Source: Choristoneura fumiferana
Taxonomy: Eukaryota > Arthropoda > Insecta > Lepidoptera > Tortricidae
Direction of reading: 5' to 3'
DNA length: 64,000 nt
NCBI RefSeq assembly: GCF_025370935.1
Contig: NC_133490.1
Location: forward strand, 365,206 to 429,205
Position numbers and translations under genes: made by a program. The notes below the pieces were generated by a model that was not told where the DNA came from, made no database searches, and was given only the letters and a program-made list of their open reading frames with translations. This document shows, piece by piece, positions 49,750 through 59,908 of this stretch. Every line of letters starts with the position of its first letter. The stretch's first letter is position 1.

Positions 49750-50212
49750 ATGTTGGCGGCCTAAAAATTCCTAGGCATATCGTGATTTCATATGATATGC
49801 CTAAAAGTTGGCCAGGCATATCACGATGTACCTGAGAAACAATACGGCAGATCGATCAGAGCAATGCATTCGTCGATACCGAGTACATCGTGATATGCCG
49901 AAAAAAAGAAAAATTTAGGTACGACGAGCGAAGAGGAGTGGTTAGTATGAATTGTGACCACAACTCACGAGCCGAGCGAACGAAGCGAGCGTGCCGTGGC
50001 AGCGGCCGGCGAAGTGCCAGAACCGATATGGCGGCGTTTCATGATATGCCTAGGAATTTCATAATCTGCCTCAACGTCACTAGGCAAATCGTTAAACGGT
50101 GAGTTTTGAAGGATATGCGGATGTCCCTTAGCCAAATTTATGAAATGACGCCATTCCACGATATGCCTAGGAACTTCGTGATCTGGCGGATTTTACGATC
50201 GGCCGCCGACAT
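49750..50212. mobile_element. Element with TIRs and internal 'ATATGCCTAGGAA' phrases
   Basis: The ends ATGTTGGCGGCC and GGCCGCCGACAT are inverted with one mismatch. Inside, GATATGCC, AGGCATATC and GATATGCCTAGGAA(C/T)TTC recur at least seven times in both orientations, with varied text between. The open frames over it are not genes. Confidence 0.75.
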
Positions 50213-50569
50213 CTACCTACACAACAGTCCACCGAAGCCTCCCGCCACTCGTACCAGTCACCTGCGCATCTCGCTGATTGTTCCCACACCCGCGTAATGA
50301 GGCGCGTGCCGCCGCGGAAGCAATCATCGTGTAATCACCCGACGCGTGATCTAGAAACACACTGACGGCGGAGGCGGAGCGGCGCGGAGGCGGTACCGGT
50401 TGTAATATACCAGCTAACGTGAAAGAGGGCACACAGAATTTACCCGCGCGGTAGGATCTGTTAGCTCTGTCATTTTAGTCACAGCGATTTTTTAGAGTTT
50501 TTTGTACACCGATTTAGTTGAAACTTAGCGTACCACATTAACCAGCTTTTGCCCGCGGCTCTCTGCGAA
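50213..50569. other. No gene recognised
   Basis: GC-rich at 50280-50400; the frame on the minus strand has no motif. Confidence 0.4.
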
Positions 50570-50712
50570 AAATTCATTTATCGCTATCCCGCGAGAGCTA
50601 CGCAATTTTTTGGGATAGAACTATCTTAGTCCTTTCGGTTCAGAGGTTTAAGCGTGGAAAGGGAACAAACCGGCAAACAAACTTTCGCATTTATATTATA
50701 TTATTAAGGATG
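50570..50712 (+). mobile_element. Non-autonomous repeat ('CTATCCCGCGAGAGC' type)
   Basis: GCTATCCCGCGAGAGCTACG, then TTTAAGCGTGGAAAGGGAAC and AACTTTCGCATTTATATTAT. Related pieces lie at 36072, 37480, 51425-51780 and 52610-52740. Confidence 0.55.
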
Positions 50713-50820
50713 CTGCCTCAGGATAAGAGTACACCGCGTTTTTTAAACGCGCCGTCGACACAGTTTTAGAAACGCGCATTGACAACGAGTTTTTCTTTCC
50801 ATAGAGAAGGGGAGTTACTT

Positions 50821-50933
50821 TCTACGAAATTCGAATTTCGAAGTTCGTATCGTACCGTCTCTCGCTCTCGTATAAAGTAATATAAGCTTCAGCGGGACTG
50901 CAAGATAAGAAGTTCAAATTTTGCGCCATGCAA
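50821..50933. mobile_element. MITE family G, copy 6
   Basis: TACGAAATTCGAATTTCGAA and TCGTATCGTACCGTCTCTCG with GCGGGACTGCAAGATAAGAA. The right end is eroded. Confidence 0.82.
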
Positions 50934-51262
50934 CTCGTGTGCGTATCGTAAAAAAACGCGTCGTGCAAAAGCTCTTCTTTCTAAAAAAAACAGTAAATAA
51001 TTATGGCAGCTCAGTTCGCAAAACGGGCAAAATACTGACAACGGGTTATAAGCTTACCCCGATCAACTATGACCGTTCATTAGCAAAGCTATCGAGCACG
51101 CAATTCGCAGCATCTGTGCCGCCGGAGGCGCCCGCGCCAAGCGACCCTCCGGCGACCGGCGATGTCGCTGCATACTTCAAAGTGCTTCTTACTGCTACGG
51201 ACTTTATATCACTCTGATTTGCTGGCATGCTGCATGCTGCATTAGGTAGTGTCCTGACCTGA
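50934..51262. other. No gene recognised
   Basis: Short Pro/Ala-rich frames on both strands at 51067-51217 reflect a GC-rich patch. Confidence 0.35.
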
Positions 51263-51390
51263 GGGACTACTACGAAACTCGTAAATCTAAGTTCGTATCG
51301 CACCGTCCGTTTCACTCGCATATTAAATGACATTAGTGAGCGGGACGGCAACATACGAAGTTCGAGTTATGCACTTCGTGGTATAGGGCC
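51263..51390. mobile_element. MITE family G, copy 7
   Basis: GGGACTACTACGAAACTCGT at the left and CTTCGTGGTATAGGGCC at the right, with GAGCGGGACGGCAACATACG between. Confidence 0.85.
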
Positions 51391-51424
51391 TGGGTAGAAA
51401 AATATGAATGTAGTTACTCCGCCA

Positions 51425-51780
51425 GTTAGATTATCCTACCCTACTAATATTATAAAGAAAGTTTGTAAGTCTGTTTGTGTATTTGTGTGTTGGTTTTCGG
51501 TATACAGCGCACATATTTTAAATTTGGTATACAGATAGTTTGAGTCCCAGACAAGGACATCATCGTCCCAGCCTATATTCGTCCCACTGCTGGGCACAGG
51601 CCTCCTCTCAGAACAAGAGGGCTTGGGCCATAGTTCCCACGCGGGCCCAGTGCGGATTGGGAACTTCACAGACAAGGACATATAGAACAGTTTTAGGAAA
51701 ATTGAATTGCGGGAAGTCCGCGGGATGGCGATAAACGAATTCTGCTCGGACGGAGTCGCGGGTAGCGGCTAGTCAAATAT
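51425..51780. mobile_element. Non-autonomous repeat split by a truncated SINE
   Basis: The left part has CTACTAATATTATAAAGAAA and the GTCTGTTTGTG run. The right part has GGGAAGTCCGCGGGATGGCG and CGGACGGAGTCGCGGGTAGC. The SINE at 51561-51668 sits between. Confidence 0.7.
51548..51681 (-). mobile_element. SINE family 1, truncated, minus strand, with 13-bp duplication
   Basis: CAGACAAGGACAT occurs at 51548-51560 and 51669-51681. The insert carries CATCGTCCCAGCCTATATTC through CAGTGCGGATTGGGAACTTC. Confidence 0.92.
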
Positions 51781-52039
51781 AAAATGTACCAAGGCTTCAC
51801 TTTGGCTTTAACGTACTGAGTATATCTCCATATTTTTATTGTTTAATTGATAAAAGGAATAATATTTGTTCAATATTTTTTGGTAGGTGATCTAACCGAC
51901 TGACAGCTCCAAAGATACAGTCATTAAAAAAGGTGATTCCATACAAATTGCAGGGGAATCAAAACTTATTACGGTACTTTCAGTATTTATCAATAGTAAA
52001 ATTTATTTATATTTTTATAAAAGTAACTAAAAGTATATA

Positions 52040-52222
52040 CAATTTCCCCCAATAAAGTCTTGTCTGTCCCTGCGGAAGAATTTCCATGTCTGTATTTCCG
52101 CGCTGTATCGTGATCCCAATACGTTGGGCGAGAAATGTACCAGCCCTATGGTCATTGGTAATTTCGATTTTTTTTTGACCAAAAAGTTTGTGTGCGTTCG
52201 GGCTCCACGGACCCAAAGTTAC
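52040..52222 (-). pseudogene. LINE-encoded C-terminal fragment, minus strand
   Basis: The minus frame 52216-52007 reads GPWSPNAHKLFGQKKIEI, TNDHRAGTFLAQRIGITI and QRGNTDMEI. A Gly-Trp..., Arg-Ala..., QRIgxxIQRGN pattern is common at the end of some metazoan retroelement polyproteins. The assignment rests on recall of that pattern, not on a search. Confidence 0.45.
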
Positions 52223-52609
52223 AACAACAAAAGCCGTAGGTAAATATTATTACTATGCCTTAATTGTCCCGTAATATTTATTTTATTCAGGTATTTTATA
52301 AGAGTTACTTAGCTATTTGAAGTTGGTACAGAACCCTAAAGTGAAGATTTAGCCCCAAACAACCTTTTCTGAATTCAATTCAATCTTTTCTGATTTTTTT
52401 TCAATTTTTCGGAAACATTATCCGGTGTTCCGGGAACGTTCCTTTGTGGCGGGGTGTTTCGCACCGCGGCGGCTCGGCGCACACGCACAATGACGAATGC
52501 CTTGCACAATGTCAGTTCCGGTCCGCGACTCATGACGGAGATAGCTTGAGGGTTTGCATTTTCCAACAATATATGTCTGTGCATGTGTAGGTAGCGGTCG
52601 GATTGGGTC
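52223..52609. other. No gene recognised
   Basis: The frames 52375-52584 and 52418-52681 on the minus strand overlap in different frames and lack motifs. Confidence 0.35.
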
Positions 52610-52740
52610 GAGCAGCGTACCTACAGATAGTTTGAGTCCCGGAGAAGGAGATAGGATAGTTTTTATCCCAGAAAATTGCATAATTCCCGCGGGATAGCGA
52701 TAAACGAATTCAACGTGGACGAGTCACGTTAACGACTACG
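52610..52740 (+). mobile_element. Non-autonomous repeat fragment
   Basis: GATAGTTTGAGTCCCGGAGA and AATTCCCGCGGGATAGCGAT, then AAACGAATTCAACGTGGACG. It matches the two parts of the element at 51425-51780 without the SINE, giving an effectively empty site. Confidence 0.65.
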
Positions 52741-52984
52741 TAGTTAATAATAAAAAGTAATCCAAGCATAGCATGGGCTAAAAAGTAGACTAAAAGAATA
52801 TTAATCAGTAAAACCAGAGTTTGTTTTTAGAGTTGCCAACTCTAAAAATCGACATATTTAGCGGTCGCATCGTACATTTTGCTTACGAAAGCTATCGAGC
52901 TCTATTTCTTTAGCTCTTCAGAACGCGCCCATTATAAGATCGTTAAATGAAGGTTAAATGTATTTATATTAAAATGTATTTTGA

Positions 52985-53112
52985 AGCCATAAGTATTTGA
53001 AATACAAAAAAGGATAAAGATAAGTTCGCCTTTGTACATCTTATTATCCTGTGTTATGTTATTTTCATGTGTTTTTATGTACAATAAAGAGTTTTACAAT
53101 ACAATACAAACT
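52985..53112 (+). mobile_element. LINE-type 3' tail ending CAATAAAGAG + A-rich tail
   Basis: GATAAGTTCGCCTTTGTACA and TGTACAATAAAGAGTTTTAC followed by (AATAC)n. Related tails are at 58155-58255 and 58960-59055. Confidence 0.6.
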
Positions 53113-53517
53113 ACAAAATACCTCGGCGTCAGGTATTTGAAATACGAATTACAAATTAGATTTTAAGCAAGTAATTGAAATACTAATACCTACGTATTCT
53201 TCAATTACAAGTAATTCAAATACTGTCTAACCCTGAATGTAGGTGACTGTACTGTACCAATTATGATTTATCAACCTTCTACCCGTCTAGGACTAGCTTT
53301 AAGTTTACAAACTCATTTCAGCCTCACGCACGGAAGTCATAAGAAAAACTCTAATCTGCTGTAACACCTCTCGGCTATTGAGTTGATCTCGCCGCTAACG
53401 CTGCGGCAGTACAAGTACAATGGGCGGACGTCCCGGCGCGGGCAGACCGGCTGTCGCCGTGCGCGGCACCGGTAATCCCCGCTAGGGATGTTAAAGTAAC
53501 TAGGAAGCGTATACTTG
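53113..53517. other. No gene recognised
   Basis: Repeated AATACGAATTACAA-like phrases occur at 53110-53225; the rest is unassigned. Confidence 0.35.
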
Positions 53518-53614
53518 AACTACGAAATTCGTAAATCGAAGTTCGTGTCATTCCGTCCCTCTGACGGGATTGTACGATACGAACTTCGATTTTCAAATTT
53601 CGGAGTAGAGGGCC
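53518..53614. mobile_element. MITE family G, copy 8
   Basis: ACTACGAAATTCGTAAATCG and AAGTTCGTGTCATTCCGTCC face GATACGAACTTCGATTTTCA and AATTTCGGAGTAGAGG. Confidence 0.86.
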
Positions 53615-54096
53615 TGCACAGTCGAGTTCATATTCATAAAATTCTGCACAAAAAATCATTTAAAAATTACCTACGCTTCTATGCCATTAAAATAAAATGG
53701 TGTTTTGTGACGTTTGATCAAGTTTTTGCTCAAAACTCGACTGTAGGTACTAGCTTTTACCCGTGCCTTCACTCGCATAAACCATTATATCAGGTTCAAA
53801 ATAATTTCCGCGATTTACTAAAGTAGGTATCATTGGATTTCCTAAAAGGTTTAACGCTAGTGGTTAATTATTTATATACCGTGGGATTGTTGGGATAGCA
53901 AACAGCCGGGTGGGGTCTTTAAGGGGGCAAATTATTAAAATATTGATCGTAGTCGTCAAATCGAAAGACATTATAGTTCAGCGATTTTTTAAATAATGGA
54001 GTCTTTACAATTTCCCTTTTTTATACTACGTAAATATCCTAGAGTCTTATTGACGTCACCTTTCACGCTAAAAACATCAAAAATTTGGCTTTGAGG
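53615..54096. other. No gene; repeat remnant
   Basis: CTAGCTTTTACCCGTGCCTT (53749) is the start of the repeat type at 40748. The rest is AT-rich. Confidence 0.4.
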
Positions 54097-54230
54097 ACAG
54101 TCACCAGCATTTATATCTGCCACAGCGGAGCGTGCAAAAATATCTGACACGTTCCTTCCGGCCCTAGAAATAGAGTCGTATCAGATATTCATGCACGTTT
54201 GTTGTGTCAGATATTGGTGCTGGTAACTGT
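54097..54230. mobile_element. MITE family D, copy 2
   Basis: ACAGTCACCAGCATTTATAT at the left and GATATTGGTGCTGGTAACTG at the right are inverted. GCGGAGCGTGCAAAAATATC is shared with 10103-10241. Confidence 0.85.
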
Positions 54231-55560
54231 ATCTACATTGCTTCTTTAATCAAACTTTAAAGTGTATCTATAATAGATAGGTATAAAAAAAACTAATTGG
54301 TTTTTAAGTCGCTGAGCGTCGTTTTGGGGTCCAATTCGATCTATATTTTAATTATTTGCTCCTGTCGAAAGCTCCACACAGTATTTTTTTCAGAGACACA
54401 GCTAAGTATAAGTATCTGCCACACAGTTTATTGACAGGAGAGATAGCGGGAGATCATACGCAGAGCGGTGTCCGCCTCTACCACTGACGTGGAAGAGAGA
54501 GATAAACAAGGAATTATTTACATAAATATAATTCGAAATGGAAAGTTCGTCACATCACTAACGCGCGGCCGGAACAAACTTCAAGTAGCTTGGAAATAGA
54601 GATTAAAGCCTTAAGAAATTGCGAATAAAAGCCGCAATAGGACAGACAAGACAAGTTCGTGTAATTCGGGGGCCGGCTTGTGTAATCTGTGCAATGCTAA
54701 CGCGGTAATGTCCATTGTGGCGGTGGCGATTGTGGCAAATAAAGATGTTGTCGGGGCGGACGCGCCTTGTGTCACAAAAGCGTGTAAATTCCTTCAATTA
54801 TGTCGAATTCAATGACTCCGACACCACGCACACTTATATCCTTTACTTCCTTATTTTCTATTAACAGTCGAAGGTAGCAAGAACTTTTAGATTCGAATTA
54901 ACATTTTACTTTTTTATTTAGCTATTTTTTTACACAATGCCTGGTTGTTGGTAATTTTACCACTAAGCAACTTTAATTATTAGTAAACTTATATCTGACT
55001 TATTACAAAAAGGTTAATTAGCCCCTCGTATGCTTGAGACGCGCATCCGTGCCAAATTTACTTTTCATCTCTCCTGTCCGGGTGGAAAATTGCGTTTTCA
55101 TCTCTAGTGGAAAAGTATTTTTTTGTTTAATTTTTCGATTAGCTACGGAGTCGAAGATAGTTGAGTTACGCCAATGACACTTTTTTCACGTTTCGGCATG
55201 GCCATCTAGATGCACGTCGTGACCAAGGACAAGGATACAACACTGGAGGTTGAACGCCTTTATTATTATTCTCATTTTTTTAGTATTAACTATTTTACTT
55301 TCCTCACAGTCGAAATGAAAAGTAGTGTGTCTAACTAGGGTGAAATTACCCATTTCCCCTCGAACTATTGGCGCTGTCACTTCTTTCGAGCGCCAGAAAT
55401 ATCTCGGATGAAATGGGACACTTTCCACCCTTGGTTATCAATCTACTATAAGGCTATCTTTTGTATTTTTTAAAAATCAGCAGAATTTGTGCTTATTAAA
55501 ACAGATGAGACTAGAATTCAGTCCTTTTTTTAGTTCCCGCATAAGTCAAAGTCAAAAAGT
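54231..55560. other. No gene recognised
   Basis: Unassigned. CATCTCTCCTGTCC and CATCTCTAGTGG occur near 55070-55110; the frame 55186-55428 (-) has no motif. Confidence 0.4.
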
Positions 55561-55854
55561 AGAGGCCTAGTGGTTTGACCTATCGCCTCTCAAGCAGAGG
55601 GTCATGGGTTCGAACCTCGGCTCGCACCTCTGAGTTTTTCGAAATTCATGTGCGGAATTACATTTGAAATTTACCTCGAGCTTTGCGGTGAAGGAAAACA
55701 TCGTGAGGAAACCTGTACAAACCTGCGAAGCGATTCAATGGTGTGTGCGAAGTTCCCAATCCGCACTGGGCCCGCGTGGGAACTATGGCCCAAGCCCTCT
55801 TGATCTGAGAGGAGGCCTGTGCCCAGCAGTGGGACGTATATAGGCTGGGATGAT
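55561..55854 (+). mobile_element. SINE family 1, near full length
   Basis: It starts AGAGGCCTAGTGGTTTGACC and carries the B-box GGGTTCGAACCTCGG, CATCGTGAGGAAACCTGTAC and GCCCAGCAGTGGGACGTATA, then GGCTGGGATGATATG. The first few bases of the head and the tail repeat are shorter than in the copy at 42215. Confidence 0.9.
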
Positions 55855-55923
55855 ATGTATACATCACAAGTATTTAACACAACTTTATTTTTAACACAGT
55901 AGGTTCGCTATTTGAAGGGATCG

Positions 55924-56229
55924 CTAATGCGGATCGGAATTATTTCCAAATATCCCTGTCCATGATATAATCATTAACTTTATAATACATTTTGTATCCG
56001 TTTCATTTATAATATTTTTTGGAATTTTATTATAAAAACGTATGCAATTTCCCAGAAACGACTTTTTGGTTTTAGCCAGTCTGTAAGATGGAACTTTAAG
56101 CTTCCCTGTGTTTCTAGTAGCCTTTGGCTTATCGACGTTAGTGGGAAAATCACATATGTTCTTCCTAGCATACATGATTATTTCAAAAACATAAACATAC
56201 GAAGAAACATACGAGGGGTTAGTACACAT
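55924..56229 (-). pseudogene. LINE reverse-transcriptase C-terminal remnant, minus strand
   Basis: The frame reads SYVYVFEIIMYARKNICDFP, an Asn/Lys-rich stretch, then VPSYRLAKTKKSFLGNCIRF and YNKIPKNIINET. The pattern (helix of I..Y...R, RL.KT..SFLG...RFYNKIP) is typical of the region after the RT domain in many insect non-LTR elements. It is open for ~100 codons but lacks the catalytic part. Confidence 0.65.
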
Positions 56230-56597
56230 TTAGTCAGTTCTAGCATGCAAATGTTATTAATAGATCATTTTAAGATATTATTATTATTAAATGTCCTAAT
56301 AATGTATTCTATTTCTCAATATATTGCAAAATACAACATTTATTACAAAATGTCGGAATCGCTAATAGGCTTACAGCGGGCATTGTGCGGTAAGCCAGCT
56401 TAATACTCTATTTTGGAGGAAACGCGTAGTTTTGTACAATTTGTTCATGCCTTGCCGAATTGCGGGTTTATTCTGGAGTTTAATAAATAAAGGTGATGTT
56501 GACACTATAGCATTCGCTCACTCGTGGAGTTTCACCAGGCTATGGGCTTTTTGAAGCAGTAGGACGTCAATCGCTATTTATTCTGTCAAAAATAGCT
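56230..56597. other. No gene recognised
   Basis: AT-rich. Adjacent to the LINE remnant, it could be more of that LINE, but no coding motif is visible. Confidence 0.35.
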
Positions 56598-56716
56598 GGG
56601 CTACTACGAAACTCGAAACTCGAAGTTCGTGTCGTGAGGTCCCTGTGACACTTATACTATTTAATACGAGAGCGAGAGGGACGGTACGAAACGAACTTCG
56701 AGTTTCATAGTAGCCC
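56598..56716. mobile_element. MITE family G, copy 9 (best preserved)
   Basis: GGGCTACTACGAAACTCGAA and ACTCGAAGTTCGTGTCGTGA face GACGGTACGAAACGAACTTC and GAGTTTCATAGTAGCCCT. The centre has ACTATTTAATACGAGAGCGA. Confidence 0.9.
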
Positions 56717-57443
56717 TGCACAGTTTTGTACTTTCGGAGTTGATTTTACTGAACGTATTCTGCACACATGAACAAACTTACCTTAGGTTTCTAGAATATT
56801 TTTCAGTTAAGAGTTTTGCGTATTTACAGAAGATTTTTGTTTCTGAACATAGGTTTAGAATACTTATGACGTGCATTATTGTAAATTAAACAACGTGTCG
56901 TTTGTTTCGTTCTTATCTGACTAAAACTAACAGCCGCAAGTCCTGACGGGCTTTTGACGGATCCACAGATTATTTCTAAGAGAATATCATATAATTAATT
57001 ACTTTTTAACTTCTTTATTTTACGAATAGTTCTAAGATCGTGCTTAAAGATCTAAAAATAAATGTATTCTTTATAACTTATTTAAGTCTTTGCTTCGCAG
57101 ACTGCACATAAAGTAGTGAAATGCACTTAATAAATTATATGTGACAGATATCTGTGACATTTGTTTTATCCGAATAAACAGAGACAGCATCACATATCTG
57201 TCACATTACATTTATCAATGAGTGGTGAAAGACCCAAATGTCGCTCAGCTCGATCGGAATAGTACCGCCGTGCCGTGGAACAGCATGTGGTGGCTCCCAC
57301 AGTGTGCTCAGTGGGCAAAGGTGAACAGACAGACAACGCTTTGTGCAGCCGGTCAGAAGCAGATACATATGTAGAATCAAATAGGTAAGTTATATAAATG
57401 AAATTAATGTTGATATTAATAAACCAGAATAGCATAACATAAT
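56717..57443. other. No gene; small inverted repeat
   Basis: ATGTGACAGATATCTGTGACAT (22 bp, near-palindrome; half ATGTGACAGAT) at 57140 is echoed by ATATCTGTCACATTA at 57194, suggesting a ~70-bp hairpin. Confidence 0.45.
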
Positions 57444-57720
57444 AAACAGAATAGCAGGTGGTAGGACCTTGTGCAAGGTCCGCACGGATTGCTACCACCA
57501 TCTTGCTCGCTAATCCTTCCGTGAAGCAGCAGTGCTTGCATTGTTGTGTTTCGGCGTGGAGAGTAAGACAGCCGGTGAAATTACTGGCACTTGAGGTATC
57601 CCATCTTAGGCCTCTAGTTTGGCAACGCATCTGCAATACCCCTGGTGTTGCAGATGTTAGTGGGCGGTAGTGATCTCTTACCATCAGGCTCGTTTGCCAT
57701 CCAGTCGAATAAAAAAAATA
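57444..57720 (+). mobile_element. 'Tail A' LINE-type element, copy 2 (longer)
   Basis: GTAGGACCTTGTGCAAGGTC and CGGATTGCTACCACCATCTT precede the part shared with 30828 (GAAGCAGCAGTGCTTGCA to CTTACCATCAGG), ending in TCGAATAAAAAAA. The 179-residue minus frame across it (57190-57729) is antisense to the element. Confidence 0.78.
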
Positions 57721-57990
57721 ACTTCCCAAATTACATACGTATGTACCTATGTTAAATTTATGAACGCATTAGGTATTTCAAAGTAAAAGAATATTTCCTC
57801 GAGAGTCTGGATAAATATGGATGAATCTGAATGTTTTTTTTTATTTCAACACGATATTTAACGTTATTATTGACCTATTTTACAAAACTTTTACAAGTCT
57901 TAAGTAAATTAAATTTTACATACGGTAAACTTATTAGTGTTCGTCACTGTCTAAATAGTTGACATCCTTAATTTTGCCATTAGCAATAGA
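57721..57990. other. No gene recognised
   Basis: AT-rich sequence. Confidence 0.4.
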
Positions 57991-58160
57991 AGTGGCGAGC
58001 TGTCTCGAGGCCTCCAACAAGATGGAGCGACGACCTGGTTAAGAGCAGAAAGCACAAGACCGGTCTGAGTGGAGAGCCTTGGGGGAGGCCTATATCCAGC
58101 AGTGGACGTCTTTCGGCTGACATAATGATGATGATGACGATGATGATGATGATGATGAAT
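57991..58160 (+). mobile_element. RTE LINE 3' end
   Basis: GAGGCCTCCAACAAGATGGA, GCGACGACCTGGTTAAGAGC, AAGCACAAGACCGGTCTGAG, then CCAGCAGTGGACGTCTTTCG and a GATGATGATGACGATGATG tail. It is the same subfamily as 5991-6114, with a short internal deletion. Confidence 0.88.
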
Positions 58161-58262
58161 AGAGGTGACAGCAGGGTGACAACTATATACCTGTGTTTTC
58201 TGTACTGCTTACTGTGTTGGTGTGCAATAAAGAGTTATTGTATTGTATTGTTGTAAAAACTA
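58155..58262 (+). mobile_element. Second LINE-type tail (CAATAAAGAG)
   Basis: GAATAGAGGTGACAGCAGGG then GTGCAATAAAGAGTTATTG and (TATTG)n. Confidence 0.5.
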
Positions 58263-58689
58263 AATTAAAAACCATATTAAAATCTCAATCAAACTAAATC
58301 ACTTGAAACGCCATATTGTACTTAATTGAGTTTCGACCCGCACGTCGCTCCGATTTCCCGAGCGTCGTTAATAATAAACAATTAATAATAAACACTTAAT
58401 AAACAGTAAACAAGTGTTGCGAGGGACGCAATAAACATTATGTTAACCACACTCCAGTGCACCCGGCCTGAATCATAATAATGGCAGAGAATAAGAAGAG
58501 AAACGTGCCAGAGGGGACAGTTCATAATAGGGAATATGCGTGAGTGATGTGGTAGTGAGTTTTTTTTACTAAAAATACGAAGATATGTATTTATGGACGT
58601 TTTAAATCAAAAAGTCAAATAAACATAATGTTACGAGTATATGATGTCATATGACACGACGACCATAAAAATTCCTTAGCAAAACATGA
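58263..58689. other. No gene recognised
   Basis: AATAATAAACA occurs three times at 58367-58410; otherwise unassigned. Confidence 0.4.
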
Positions 58690-59060
58690 TTTTTATAGGG
58701 AGAGATGGAATGCAGGTTTCGGCAGGCTTGTTGAATCAGGCATCGAGCGGTGACAGAAGGATGACGACATATATATAAAAGATACTACTTCTCTATTAAA
58801 AAATCAAAAGCTAGGTAAATACTTGATATGTAAATAATGTTGTATTTATTTTCTCTCTTTTGAGTATTTCTGTTTTGTCTCTTTACCGCACGTAATTTTC
58901 ACTGTCTGCTTATCCTCTATATAACCAAATGTTTTCTCCTAACTAGGTTAGCTGGAAGAGATCCCTTTTTAGGGATAAGCTCGCCTTTGTTCTCCTCTTG
59001 TGTATTTGTATTTTTATTTTATGTGCAATAAAGAGTTTACATACATACATACATACTTTA
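58690..59060 (+). mobile_element. LINE 3' end with (ACAT)n tail
   Basis: GCGGTGACAGAAGGATGAC, later CTAGGTTAGCTGGAAGAGAT, GATAAGCTCGCCTTTGTTCT and TATGTGCAATAAAGAGTTTA followed by (CATA)n. Only untranslated sequence is identifiable. Confidence 0.6.
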
Positions 59061-59908
59061 ACGAGCTACCTATACAGATTATTTACTTATTGCATTATTA
59101 GTTACTTTAAATTCACCTATACCGAAGAACTTTAATATCTAACAGCCTTTCACTAATGATTTATAATTTCTAATCCCACTTTTTCAAAAAAAAATCTTAA
59201 CAGCCATAGCCATACCAGTACGTAGGCATAAATTCTTACTGTCCTCTCTACCCGCTCTACTCTTCCATTCGCCCGGGGCGCGTCAAGAGCTCGCAGATTT
59301 GTTTTATTGTCCGTGCCCCCTCCCCCGGAGGGTCCAAAAAACCCGGCAATATGCTCGCGAGGGCCCTCCGTCGCCCCGCATCAGGCTCACCTTGATGCAC
59401 CATTGTTTACGGCTGGGCCTAATCGCGTTAAGGGTTTAGTTTACGGGGTTATTTGCGTAATATGGGACTTATGTTTATTTAGTTGATATGAGACTTTTTG
59501 TTCGTTTTGCTGTTTTAAAATGTTCGCGCTGCATCTTATATCTTTAAACGAGCAAGTCAATGTACATAGATAGAACTGAAGTCTTATTGTCTAACGCACT
59601 TTGAATCACAATTGTTTTTTATTGCTTCTTTCTGTCACACGCGTGTAAGAAGACGGGGGTGGAAAGAGATGGTGAATGCGACACGAGCGTCAGAGCGTTA
59701 GACAATACGGCCTCAGGTTGGTAGTCGAAGACGAGGTCCACCAGTCGATAAACCAAAGCTGCGAAGTATATTTTCATGTTAGGTAGGTAAGGTACCACGA
59801 CCTTCCCCATTTATTTTAATTTCTCTTGTGAATGAATGCAGTTTAAAAAAGTGTTAAAACTAAGTGGAAAGGACGGTGAATCCTCACCCAGCGTGATACA
59901 GTTGAGTA
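59061..59908. other. No gene recognised
   Basis: A GC-rich patch at 59270-59370 and a short duplicated CCATAGCCATACC. No motif-bearing frame. Confidence 0.4.

Noticed and set aside
57190..57729. 179-residue minus-strand protein
   Set aside because: It is antisense to the 'tail A' repeat and composition is not protein-like; the other copy of the repeat is not open.
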